Assembly (NCBI RefSeq): GCF_900184935.1
Contig: NZ_FXYE01000005.1
Span: 1-64,000, forward strand
DNA from: Actibacterium lipolyticum
GTDB lineage: Bacteria > Pseudomonadota > Alphaproteobacteria > Rhodobacterales > Rhodobacteraceae
Direction of reading: 5' to 3'
DNA length: 64,000 bases
The notes below the pieces were generated by a model. That model was given only the letters and a program-made list of their open reading frames with translations, did no database searches and was not told the origin of the DNA. This document shows, one piece after another, positions 33,208 through 41,458 of this stretch. Every line of letters begins with the position of its first letter. The first letter of the stretch is position 1. The position numbers were made by a program, and so were the translations under genes.

Positions 33208-34140
33208 ATGGCGAAGAAGAACAAAACCATCATCACCTGCGCGGTGACCGGCGCGATCCATACGCCGACAATGTCTGACGCGCTGCCCTATACCTATGAT
33301 GATATCGCCACCCAAGCCGTCGCCGCAGCCGAGGCGGGCGCATCCATCCTGCACCTGCATGCGCGCAACCCCAAAGACGGCAGCCCATCGGTTGATACCG
33401 AAGATTTTCAGGCGTTCTTGCCGCGGGTCAAACAGGCCACGGATGCGGTTGTGAATATTTCGACGGGGGGGTCACTGACCCTTTCGATTCAGGATCGGAT
33501 CAAACCGGCGAAAACCTTCAGCCCGGAAATGTGTTCGATGAACATGGGGTCGATGAATTTTGCGTTTCACCCGTTGGCCGGGCGGTTCAAGGAATGGAAG
33601 TTCGACTGGGAAAAGGACTATGTCGAAAGCTCGGAAGGGAACATCTTTCGCAACACGTTCCGCGATATCCGCGAGGCGGCCGAAACGCTGGCCCCGCATG
33701 ACATTAAGTTTGAACACGAATGTTACGATGTCGGGCATCTTTATAACCTGAAATTTTGCATGGATTTGGGTCTGTTTAAGGCTCCGGTATTCATTCAGTT
33801 CATTTTCGGAATTCTGGGCGGTATCGGCCCCGAGGTGGACAACCTTGTGTTCATGAAACGCACCGCTGACCGGCTGTTTGGCGATGATTATCGCTGGTCG
33901 GTTCTGGGGGCAGGGGGCGCGCAGATGCCTTTGGCCGCGACGGCCAGCCAAATGGGCGGCAACGTGCGCGTCGGTCTGGAAGACAGCCTGTTCATTCAGC
34001 GAGGCAAACTGGCGGAGAACAACGCCCAGCAAGTGGCGAAAATCCGTCACATCGTCGAGGAGTTGGGCGCCGAGGTGGCCACCCCCGATGAAGCACGCGA
34101 AATCCTTGGTCTGAAGGGTGGGGATCGCGTGAATTTCTAA
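33208..34140 (+). CDS. Beta-keto acid cleavage enzyme (BKACE, DUF849)
   Basis: A 310-residue TIM-barrel Zn enzyme of the 3-keto-5-aminohexanoate cleavage family, which cleaves a beta-keto acid with acetyl-CoA to give acetoacetate and a new acyl-CoA. Typical blocks: IITCAVTGAIHTP at the start, ASILHLHARNPKDGSPS with metal ligands HLHAR, EMCSMNMGSMNFA, and ANxGGxVRVGLED-like GGNVRVGLEDSLF near the end. Substrate side chain unknown. The acetoacetate formed could feed the same pool as the fahA product. Confidence 0.93.
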   Translation: MAKKNKTIITCAVTGAIHTPTMSDALPYTYDDIATQAVAAAEAGASILHLHARNPKDGSPSVDTEDFQAFLPRVKQATDAVVNISTGGSLTLSIQDRIKPAKTFSPEMCSMNMGSMNFAFHPLAGRFKEWKFDWEKDYVESSEGNIFRNTFRDIREAAETLAPHDIKFEHECYDVGHLYNLKFCMDLGLFKAPVFIQFIFGILGGIGPEVDNLVFMKRTADRLFGDDYRWSVLGAGGAQMPLAATASQMGGNVRVGLEDSLFIQRGKLAENNAQQVAKIRHIVEELGAEVATPDEAREILGLKGGDRVNF

Positions 34141-34174
34141 GGTTCCAAAAACCATAGAAGCCATGGAGGATCAC

Positions 34175-34210
34175 ATGAAACTAGGAACATTTACCGCCGT
34201 GGTATTATTG
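34175..34210 (+). pseudogene. Start of a gene cut by an IS end
   Basis: An ATG at 34175, preceded by a good GGAGG site and 34 bp after the BKACE stop, opens MKLGTFTAVVLL, which looks like a signal-peptide start. At 34211 the sequence switches to the IS3-family terminus and the frame ends at 34252. The BKACE operon therefore once had at least one more gene, probably for an exported protein. The rest is not found in the window. Confidence 0.6.
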
Positions 34211-34268
34211 TGTCTGACGTCAGCACCGATGGGACAGTTTAGGGCGATTTGATATGGGAGGGTTTCTG
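34211..34268 (+). mobile_element. IS3-family terminus, copy 1 (58-bp fragment)
   Basis: 58 bases that start TGTCTGACGTCAGCACCGAT and match, with two or three differences each, the termini at 35495 (inverted) and 51787 (direct). After TTTCTG the match stops, so only the end of the element remains. It interrupts the gene starting at 34175. The 265 bp between here and the next gene hold no convincing gene. Confidence 0.7.
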
Positions 34269-34533
34269 GAACGACGTCGGCGAGTTCAAAGGTGTTAGTC
34301 CGTATGGCTGAAATCCGGGGCCATGTGTCGAAGATGATCACGTGGTGTTCATCCGGTGGCGCGTAGCGGAGCACCATGTCGAGCGCGATGGCCTTTGCCG
34401 CGGTTGTGCGACCGTGCCGCCTTGGCTCCGTGGAGTGTGATGATTGGAATAGAACGTCTCGGAAATTCTTTAAATACGTCATGGTCACACGCAATGGCTT
34501 GCTGACCTTGGAAAACATGAAGATGCACTTCTA

Positions 34534-34743
34534 TTGGGCGAGTTCAGCAGAACGCTTCGAAAATTCCGAACTGAAGCGGGGCTGTCACAAGAGGAGCTAG
34601 CTCACCGGGCGGGTAAAAGCATCCGGTATATTTCGTTATTAGAGAGCCGAAAGCATCAACCAAGCCTGGCTACACTCAAGAAGAGTTGCGTTGGGTTGGG
34701 GGGGGCGATGACGGAATTCGTGGCTGAAATCAAAAGCTTATAA
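34534..34743 (+). CDS. Small XRE-family HTH protein
   Basis: A 69-residue helix-turn-helix protein: TLRKFRTEAGLSQEELAHRAGKSIRYISLLESRKHQPSLATLKK is a complete XRE fold. Starts with TTG without a clear ribosome site, so it may be a truncated gene. It lies in IS-scarred sequence with no evident partner. An isolated regulator or an antitoxin relic; which one cannot be told. Confidence 0.55.
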   Translation: MGEFSRTLRKFRTEAGLSQEELAHRAGKSIRYISLLESRKHQPSLATLKKSCVGLGGAMTEFVAEIKSL

Positions 34744-34814
34744 TCTATCTTATGTAAAACTTTTCCGAAGTTGACTAGTTTGCGATCACCGAAAATTCCT
34801 CCTAATTGGTTACA

Positions 34815-35345
34815 GTGTTTTTGCGCTGCGGCCGCCTTTTCTGCGACCATGATCGCCGGGGCGTTGGTGTTGCCGCCCATCACAAAAGGAAAGACCGAGG
34901 CGTCCACGCCCATTTTACAAGTATCGTTCTGGTGGTGATAGGATAGAACAGCCGAACGAACATAAGACGCCAGATCTTCGTCGCTTTGCACTTGGGGGCC
35001 ACGATAGATTTCACGGTCTCGGATGTGATTTAGTGCAGACTGGCTGGCAATGTCGTGCATCTGTTTTATTGACGCCACCAATGTGCCCACATCGTATTGT
35101 TCCGCCAAAAGGTTCGGATCGATGTTCATCTCATCCTCGGGATCAGCGCTGTTAAGAGTGATCTGTCCGCGCGATGTTGGGTGCACACCAGCCGCTAGAA
35201 AAGTAAACGCATTGGGCGTGACTGGTTCCTGAGTTTCGGCGTAATAGGGTTCGTGCACGAAAAGAGGCTGCATGTCCGCCCCCGGCAGCGCCGGATCGGT
35301 TTTTGCAAACATATCTGCATGCAGCGGAGTCTGACCCGGATTGCC
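34815..35345 (-). pseudogene. GMC oxidoreductase (choline dehydrogenase-like) C-terminal fragment
   Basis: About 177 residues match the C-terminal third of GMC flavoproteins: GQTPLHADMFAKTDPALPGADMQP, VHPTSRGQITLNSADPEDEMNIDPN, HHQNDTCKMG and GGNTNAPAIMVAEKAAA. The FAD-binding N-terminus is missing; homology begins at the IS junction near 35345. About 20 residues between TCKMG and SVFP (the usual ..VDxxLRVxGxxGLRVADA..) are also deleted. Non-functional. Confidence 0.75.
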
Positions 35346-35348
35346 GGG

Positions 35349-35495
35349 CGGCGGATGTCCTTGACGACTTTCTCGTCGTGGCTCTTACGCGTTCCGGGTT
35401 TCTGTCTCAGCTCCACTCCTTAGTGGTTGCGATGTGCCAGAAACCCTCCCTTATAAAATCGCCCTAAACTGTCCCATCGGTGCTAACGTCAGACA
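35349..35495 (-). mobile_element. IS3-family terminus with orfA start, copy 2 (inverted)
   Basis: 147 bp, on the minus strand, match the left end of the IS at 51787 almost base for base, including the first codons of orfA (GTG at 35416, MELRQKPGTRKSHDEKVVKDIRR). The match stops at 35349, where the GMC fragment begins. With copy 3 it bounds the 16.3-kb segment to its right. Confidence 0.75.
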
Positions 35496-36229
35496 GTGCA
35501 GCAGACCATTCGAGCCCGTATCCCAAATGGATGCTGTTCTGCTTGAAAACGTGTGGAAAGTTGTTGGGACTGAGGATCAATTGTGGATCTTTGGAGATTT
35601 CGCTTTTGGCCGCAAAGCGAAAGACAGCGCTTACCTTGATAATATCGTCGTCAGTTGCCGGGAGCTGAACGGCATCTGGTTGTTGGCAATCATGATCACC
35701 AGCCGACGCTTGATCTTCCGTGAGACTCGACGAGCCACTTTTCAAGTTGCGCGACGGTCCGCAAAAACAGCTCAACACGCTATGTCACTATCCTATGATC
35801 ACGTGGAATCATGCGCGCCGCGGCGCACTTCAGTTTTTTGGACACGTGCACAACAACTAGCTAGGTTCCCGAAACTCAGTGAATGTCGGTGTAGATCTTT
35901 GGGACTTAAAACCTGTTTGTTATGATCAAGCCTCTCAGCGAGCGCAGTCACTTTCACCAAACGAACATTGGAACGAAGTCGAGCCTCAAGCTGAGCTTTG
36001 TCCGCCCAATACCCCTTTGGCCAGCTTATCCAATGGGTGATATTGGTGACAAAAAATGCTTCTTTTGGGTGGGTTCACTTACAAAGCCGGAGAAAATTCT
36101 GGGTCCGAGCAAAAAAGTTAGCGATCATTTGTTGAATCGGGGCTGCAGCTTTAGACACTTTCGAGCGGCCTATACCTTGACGCGCATAAAGGCGGCACGA
36201 AGGTTTGGCACTGAGGAGGTAGCCAAATT
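35496..36229. other. Intergenic region with no convincing gene
   Basis: 734 bp at the left edge of the cargo. Open frames exist (e.g. 35922-36233) but they resemble no family I know and lack ribosome sites. An AGGAGG site near the right end belongs to the gene at 36230. Probably degenerated sequence plus its promoter. Confidence 0.5.
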
Positions 36230-36715
36230 ATGAATACGTTAAAAATTATACCCATGAGCGAAAAAGACTTTGCGCCCTTCGGAGATCTCATTGATTTTGA
36301 TCGCGCTTATGACTATCAAATCAACAAAGGCAATTGTGATCGCTATAATGCGCTTGCCACGCCCGAGGCCATCGGAACAGACGCCAGATCCGTCATCAGC
36401 CTGATGCGCGCGCGCCCCTATACATTGCCATTGACACTGACCGTAATGGAACGCCACCCCTATGGCTCGCAGGCCTTTATTCCGCTGTCAAAAGATCCTT
36501 TTCTTGTTGTGGTCGCTGAAGACAAAGATGGTGCCCCCGCCAATCCAAAAGCCTTCATGACAGAGCCTGGGCAAGGAGTGAATTATCACCGAAACACTTG
36601 GCACAGCATGTTGACGCCCATCGACACCGAAACCGACTTTTTGATTGTTGATCGCAAGGGTGTCGAGGCCAATGTGGTGGAAGTTTCCTTGGACCAACCG
36701 GTCGTCATTGGATAG
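36230..36715 (+). CDS. Ureidoglycolate lyase-family (AllA-like) cupin
   Basis: A 161-residue cupin-fold protein. The AllA marks are visible: MSEKDFAPFGDLI at the N-terminus, MERHPYGSQAFIPL, FLVVVAEDKDG and the GQGVNYHRNTWHSML box. AllA converts ureidoglycolate to glyoxylate and urea, but no other allantoin genes are near, so here it may act on another C-N or hemiaminal compound made by the neighbouring enzymes (inference). It precedes the extradiol dioxygenase gene by 30 bp in the same direction. Confidence 0.88.
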   Translation: MNTLKIIPMSEKDFAPFGDLIDFDRAYDYQINKGNCDRYNALATPEAIGTDARSVISLMRARPYTLPLTLTVMERHPYGSQAFIPLSKDPFLVVVAEDKDGAPANPKAFMTEPGQGVNYHRNTWHSMLTPIDTETDFLIVDRKGVEANVVEVSLDQPVVIG

Positions 36716-36745
36716 CTACCTAAACTCTCCAACGATGAGGGGCAC

Positions 36746-37690
36746 ATGACTGTCGAACTTGGCAATGATGTTGCGCATTTAGGGCATGTTGAACTTCTGA
36801 CGGACCAGTTTGAAGCAAGCCTTGCTTTTTTCACGCAAGTCTATGGGCTTAAATTATCCGCTTTGGATGGGAGCAGCGCCTATCTTCGGGCGTGGGATGA
36901 CTATGAGTTTTGCACGCTCAAATTGACATCTTCCCCCCAAACGGGTGTGGGCCACATTGGGTATCGCGTGGCATCAAAAGCGGCCTTGGATCGCAGGGTC
37001 GCCGCCATAAATGCAGCGGGCTACAAGGTTCATGGATGGCATGACGGAGATGAAAGCCACGGGTCTGCCTTTCGGTTCGAAAGCCCTTTTGGCCACCTTT
37101 TTGAGCTGTACTGGGACACTAATCGCGCGCCTTCAGACGACCCATCTGCGTTAAAGAACACCGCCAGTCGTTTTACCGGGGTGCCGCCGCGGCGCATTGA
37201 TCATGTGAACCTTTTGTCCTCGGATGTTGCCGAGTTTCGGCGCTTTATGGAAATTTGTTTGGGCTCTCGGGTTACCGAAATGATCAAGTTAAATAACGGT
37301 CGACTTGGGGGCTGTTGGTTCACGGTTAACAACAAAAGCTATGATCTGGCCTGCACCGAAGAACACGGAAAAGGACAAGGTCGGCTGCACCATCTTACCT
37401 ATGCGACCGACCAGCGCGAAGATATTTTGCGCGCTGCTGATCTGTTCTTAGAGGCCGGCGTTCATATTGAAACCGGACCTCATAAACATGCGATCCAAGG
37501 CACGTTTTTCTTGTACGTCTGGGAGCCCGCTGGCAACCGGGTTGAACTGGCGAACGCGGGCGCGCGGCTTATCCTGGCGCCAGATTGGGAGCCGGTTGTC
37601 TGGACCGAGGAAGAGCGCAAAAAGGGACAAGCTTGGGGGCTAAAAACCATCGAAAGCTTCCACACGCATGGCACCCCGCCTGCCAAATGA
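36746..37690 (+). CDS. Extradiol (catechol 2,3-) dioxygenase, two-domain VOC
   Basis: A 314-residue type I extradiol dioxygenase. Two VOC repeats are seen: N-terminal LGHVELLTDQFEASLAFFTQVYGL and C-terminal RIDHVNLLSSDVAEFRRFMEICLGSR. The Fe(II) ligands are the His of RIDHVNLL, the second His of GRLHHLTYAT and the Glu of GNRVELAN; the conserved His/Tyr end (WGLKTIESFHTHGTP) is also there. It should open a catechol meta to a hydroxyl. The substrate may come from the convergent PHBH-like hydroxylase 7 bp downstream. Confidence 0.93.
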   Translation: MTVELGNDVAHLGHVELLTDQFEASLAFFTQVYGLKLSALDGSSAYLRAWDDYEFCTLKLTSSPQTGVGHIGYRVASKAALDRRVAAINAAGYKVHGWHDGDESHGSAFRFESPFGHLFELYWDTNRAPSDDPSALKNTASRFTGVPPRRIDHVNLLSSDVAEFRRFMEICLGSRVTEMIKLNNGRLGGCWFTVNNKSYDLACTEEHGKGQGRLHHLTYATDQREDILRAADLFLEAGVHIETGPHKHAIQGTFFLYVWEPAGNRVELANAGARLILAPDWEPVVWTEEERKKGQAWGLKTIESFHTHGTPPAK

Positions 37691-37697
37691 TTGTCTC

Positions 37698-38876
37698 TTA
37701 GATCTTTAGCCCCACCTTTTCGTGGGCAATAGCCGCCTGCATGCAAGGGTTATGCAGCAAAAGATCAAATTCACTGTCGCGCAATTTTGCTTCAAAAGAC
37801 GCCTCGCCAGGGAACACATGCATTAGCTTGGTTAATCGCCAGCTTAGATTGATGGCCGCCCAAACACGGCGCAGTGCGGTTTGGCCATAATTCTCCAGCA
37901 TATGCTGATTGTTTTGGTTGAAAGCAGCGTCCAACGCGCGGTGCAGATAGTACACGTCAGACACGGCAAGATTGAGTCCTTTGGCGCCAGTTGGCGGCAC
38001 AATATGGGCGGCGTCGCCCGCAAGGAACAACCGGCCGTATTGCATGGGCTCGGAGACAAAACTGCGCAGGGGCGCGATGGATTTTTCGATGCTGGGGCCG
38101 GGTGTCACATGCCCGTGGTGAGATTCTGGCAGCCGCGTGTAGATCGCGTCCCAAAACCGATCGTCCGACCAATCCCTTGTGGTATCCAGTGTTGGGACTT
38201 GAACATAATACCTGCTGAGCGTTGGCGTACGCTTCGAGGCGAGCACAAACCCATCTGAGTGGCGTGCATAGAACAGCTGGGGCATTGGTGGAACCTCGGC
38301 CAATACCCCCAGCCAACCAAACGGATACTCTCTGGTCCATTCTTTGCGAATATCTTTGGGAATTGCGTTCCGGCTCACACCATGTGAGCCATCACAGCCA
38401 ACGATATACTGGCTTTCCACCCGATACGATTGCCCCTCTTTGGTAAAGGTGGTGACGGGCGAAGATTTGAAACCCTCGGGCTGTGCGTCCTGAACGGCAT
38501 CGAACAACGGGCGGCCTGCCCGTTCGTGTTCTTTATAAAGCTCTTCCGTCAGTGCCGTTTGACCATAGGCCGTCAACCATCTGCCCGTATGCGCCTTAAG
38601 ATCCAAGACAAGCGTATCCTTGCCTTCATATCCATAGTGGACTTTTTCTTGGATCATGCACTCGCGGTCCAGCCGTTCAGCCAAACCAAACTGACGAAAA
38701 ATATCGACCGTGCCAGCCTCTAGCATGCCCGCCCTTATGCGCCCCAAGACATACTCTCGGGTCTTACGCTCGATCACGACGGAACGAATGCCCGATTGAT
38801 CCAGCATGTGCGCCAGCAGCATGCCAGCGGGGCCGCCACCAATAATGGTCACATCCGTTTTTACTGTTAGCGTCAT
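37698..38876 (-). CDS. 4-hydroxybenzoate 3-monooxygenase-like flavoprotein
   Basis: A 392-residue group A flavin hydroxylase that aligns over its whole length with PobA: GGGPAGMLLAHML, RIRAGMLEAGTVDIF, QYIVGCDGSHGVSR, FLAGDAAHIVPPTGAKGLNLAVSDV. Compared with Pseudomonas PobA (from memory), Tyr201, Ser212, Arg214, Tyr222, Pro293 and Asn300 equivalents are all present. The C-terminal NYVGLP segment with Tyr385 reads EKVGLK here, so the Tyr that helps deprotonate the substrate phenol is replaced. It probably hydroxylates a 4-hydroxybenzoate-like acid, not necessarily 4-hydroxybenzoate. Last gene of the minus-strand operon. Confidence 0.88.
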   Translation of the reverse strand: MTLTVKTDVTIIGGGPAGMLLAHMLDQSGIRSVVIERKTREYVLGRIRAGMLEAGTVDIFRQFGLAERLDRECMIQEKVHYGYEGKDTLVLDLKAHTGRWLTAYGQTALTEELYKEHERAGRPLFDAVQDAQPEGFKSSPVTTFTKEGQSYRVESQYIVGCDGSHGVSRNAIPKDIRKEWTREYPFGWLGVLAEVPPMPQLFYARHSDGFVLASKRTPTLSRYYVQVPTLDTTRDWSDDRFWDAIYTRLPESHHGHVTPGPSIEKSIAPLRSFVSEPMQYGRLFLAGDAAHIVPPTGAKGLNLAVSDVYYLHRALDAAFNQNNQHMLENYGQTALRRVWAAINLSWRLTKLMHVFPGEASFEAKLRDSEFDLLLHNPCMQAAIAHEKVGLKI

Positions 38877-38900
38877 GTCATCAGACCCGCTTTGCGCATG

Positions 38901-39248
38901 CTATGCTGGGGTGACCGACGCAGGGTCTTCTATAGGGGCCGATTTAAAGTCCGCCGCGAAACGCATCTCACGCAATGGCCGCACGAGCCGAACGCATTCT
39001 TCATAGATGGGGTGGTTGCGGTAGGCCTGCATAGCCGCTTCATCTTCGAATTCGGCGTACACGATGACGTCCACCTCATTCCCATAGTTATCCTTGTTGA
39101 GGTTCGTTCCCACCTCAAAATGCCGCACAGATGGTATGTTGGCCAACATTGAAAGCCCATTGGAAACACGCGAGATGTCCGCCGGGTCTTTGCTGCTGAA
39201 AAACACGATATGGCGGATAAAGTCCTGCGAAGATGCCAAATTGGTCAT
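38901..39248 (-). CDS. Dabb-domain (stress-responsive alpha/beta barrel) protein
   Basis: A 115-residue ferredoxin-like fold protein: IRHIVFFSSKDPADISRVSNGLSMLANIPSVRHFEVGTNLNKDNYGNEVDVIVYAEFEDEAAMQAYRNHPIYEECVRLVRPLREMRFAADF has the Dabb pattern. Members are dimeric and range from stress proteins to cyclases such as olivetolic acid cyclase. In this operon it could bind or cyclise an aromatic/polyketide-like intermediate (inference). 24 bp before the hydroxylase gene. Confidence 0.88.
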   Translation of the reverse strand: MTNLASSQDFIRHIVFFSSKDPADISRVSNGLSMLANIPSVRHFEVGTNLNKDNYGNEVDVIVYAEFEDEAAMQAYRNHPIYEECVRLVRPLREMRFAADFKSAPIEDPASVTPA

Positions 39249-39307
39249 AGAAAGTGTCCTTTATAAACTGTTCGGCTGAGCGGGGAACGACCCAAGGCCT
39301 GACGCTC

Positions 39308-40525
39308 TCAGGCTGTCTCTTCCCGAGCGCGACCCGAGGAAAAAAACGACAATGCAGAGGCCGCGATCAGCACGCCAGCCACAAGCCCAACGGCCAGCAT
39401 CGAGACGTGATCGTGCAGCAAGAATCCTACAAAGCTGCCAAAGGCGATCCCTGCCTGAAAGACAATGTTGCTCATGGCGTTGATGTATCCACGCGCCGTT
39501 GCTGGCACGGGTGAGATCAAGGTGTTCATCAGCAAAACCACAGCAATCGACTGGAAAAAGATCATTGGCGCATAGCTTAGATGCTGAAGCACGACTGCGC
39601 TTTTTCCGAAAATGGGTACCAGCAGGCAAAATAAGGCGCAGATCACTGAAAGGATCATTAAAGGATCCAATCGATCGGTGATTTTTTGAACCTGCGCGTT
39701 TGCGCGCCCCGAGGCAATCGAACCAAGGAAGCCGCAGCCTCCCGCGACAAAGAAGATCAGCGCCATCGTCGCGCTTGAAAAACTGCCGCCGCTGGCGTCA
39801 GAGGCGAGCCACGTTGGATAGACCGCAAACAGTGTAAAAATCCCAGCTGTCTGCAAAAATTTTCCGATCAGCCGCGAGAGGGTGTCTCGGTTCTCAGGCG
39901 CAAAGGCGTTGAAGCCTGGCCCGGCTTTGGCCGCTTTAGGTTTGGCTCCCTCTGGCCGGGGCAATATGAAATACGCGAACGCGGCGACCCCTGCCGTAAA
40001 GGCTGCGATACCAATGGCGGCAAAGCGCCAAGACGTGAGTTCGGACGCCATGATGACCAAAGGAATGACCGCAAGGCTGACCATATAGCTGGCCGACATC
40101 ACATAGCCCATGATCTTTGGACGCTCTTGAGGTGCATAGATATCGGCTATGAAAGGCAAAACAGATGCGCCGATCATCGGCATCACCAAGCCCATCAATA
40201 CCCGTGCAAATAAAAGACCTTCATAATTGGACATAAAGGCTGTCAAAAAGAAAATCGCGGCTACCAATACGCTTCCTGTAAAAAGAACGCTCTTGCGATT
40301 GAAGCGGTCTAAGACACGGCTCCAACCTAAGTTTGACAGCAAGACCACAATCGAAAAGGTCGCAAGAAAGCTAGAAATCTGCGCATTCGAGAGCGCCAAA
40401 TCATCCGAGATAAAGATAGCAAGGGATGGCAGCACCAAGAAATTGGCCTGCATCACCATAAACGCGCTGAACAGGACCAGCGGTATCATCCGATTAGGAG
40501 CGGGGGCGGTGTTGGGATCAGACAT
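39308..40525 (-). CDS. MFS transporter
   Basis: A 405-residue, 12-helix major facilitator. The loop 2-3 motif is GWSRVLDRFNRKSVLFTGS, near residues 68-86, and helix 1 starts after NRMIPLVLFSAFMVMQANF. Related to drug/metabolite exporters more than to AroP/BenK-type importers, but direction is uncertain. It overlaps the end of the sulfotransferase gene by 8 bp, so one substrate is likely shared by the operon. Confidence 0.92.
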   Translation of the reverse strand: MSDPNTAPAPNRMIPLVLFSAFMVMQANFLVLPSLAIFISDDLALSNAQISSFLATFSIVVLLSNLGWSRVLDRFNRKSVLFTGSVLVAAIFFLTAFMSNYEGLLFARVLMGLVMPMIGASVLPFIADIYAPQERPKIMGYVMSASYMVSLAVIPLVIMASELTSWRFAAIGIAAFTAGVAAFAYFILPRPEGAKPKAAKAGPGFNAFAPENRDTLSRLIGKFLQTAGIFTLFAVYPTWLASDASGGSFSSATMALIFFVAGGCGFLGSIASGRANAQVQKITDRLDPLMILSVICALFCLLVPIFGKSAVVLQHLSYAPMIFFQSIAVVLLMNTLISPVPATARGYINAMSNIVFQAGIAFGSFVGFLLHDHVSMLAVGLVAGVLIAASALSFFSSGRAREETA

Positions 40526-41444
40526 TACCGGTCAGCTCCTGCCATTGCGTTTCAAACTCGGGGAGTGTCTCAAAATCTGTCGGAGCCGCTGCTAGCGTTT
40601 GTTCGTAGTCATAGCCCAGCGGTTCAAACAATTCCGGCCCGGCCCAACGGAGCCATTTCTGCATCAGGAATTTCTTCTTGTCGGTGTCCAGATATTTGAC
40701 CCATTTTGAGATATAGTCGGTGTTGGGCTTGTTGTTTTGACGCAACGAGGTCACATCGCCAAACCCTGAAATTTCTGTGTCGGACTTCTCCTTGATCGCG
40801 TCGCCGTAGGTCAGCGTGTTTTCAAAATCCAGTTCGAGATAGTCGTATAGGGTTTTCAAGCTGGTCTCGGGGCTGGCGACAAAGTCTTCATAACGAATAC
40901 GCAACCCTTTGAAGTCATCCGCCGCATAGAGGTTTTTAATATTGGTATAAGCGTCAAAAAGATCAGCCCGGCGCCCTTTTAGTACGGACGTATCTTCACC
41001 AAACCATTTGAGCATGCCAGCAAATTGCGCGGCCGGGTTGCGCACGAGCAAAAGGTATTTCGCTTCTGGCAAAATGCGCACCATTTGGTCGTAAATCATG
41101 TGATAGCGGATGTTCTTGTCCAAGAAGTGGTCCCGCCCCGTTTTGGCCATCGCCTTTTGATAAAGGTGCATCGCAAACTTGTTGGCGGCTTCGAAGTAAA
41201 GCTCTTCACCCTCATCGAAGTTTTCCAAAAAGGCGTGCAGGTTTTTGTTTGCGACAACTGTGTTGTACTCGGCGCTGATGCCCAGATCATCAAGGTCCAG
41301 GTCGCGCAGGCCATAGGATAGGGAAAACAAGAACCAAGGCGAGGCGAGCAAACCGATTTGCGAATGTGACCCCAAAATTTGTTGGAGCATGGTTGAGCCT
41401 GAACGATGGTTGCAGATCAGGAAAATGACGTTCTTTTCTTGCAT
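40518..41444 (-). CDS. PAPS-dependent sulfotransferase-family protein
   Basis: A 308-residue protein with the PAPS 5'-phosphosulfate loop FLICNHRSGSTMLQQILGSH at about residues 6-25, and the 3'-phosphate region YLLLVRNPAAQFAGMLKWFG near 135. Start at 41444 after AGGAACG; an upstream TTG is less likely. Sulfotransferases of this kind sulfate carbohydrates, steroids or phenols; the neighbouring catechol enzymes make a phenolic target plausible. Lies 14 bp after the hydrolase gene and overlaps the transporter gene. Confidence 0.88.
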   Translation of the reverse strand: MQEKNVIFLICNHRSGSTMLQQILGSHSQIGLLASPWFLFSLSYGLRDLDLDDLGISAEYNTVVANKNLHAFLENFDEGEELYFEAANKFAMHLYQKAMAKTGRDHFLDKNIRYHMIYDQMVRILPEAKYLLLVRNPAAQFAGMLKWFGEDTSVLKGRRADLFDAYTNIKNLYAADDFKGLRIRYEDFVASPETSLKTLYDYLELDFENTLTYGDAIKEKSDTEISGFGDVTSLRQNNKPNTDYISKWVKYLDTDKKKFLMQKWLRWAGPELFEPLGYDYEQTLAAAPTDFETLPEFETQWQELTGNV

Positions 41445-41458
41445 GGAATGCGTTCCTA

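Noticed and set aside
34211-35495. An intact 1.3-kb IS with 58-bp terminal inverted repeats
   Set aside because: The distance fits an IS, but the interior holds an XRE gene and a GMC fragment, not a transposase, and there is no flanking duplication. Two separate copies of the same IS end is the simpler reading, though a passenger-carrying derivative is not excluded.
35434-35925. A 163-residue frame running out of the IS end
   Set aside because: It starts inside the inverted terminus, has no ribosome site and no family resemblance.
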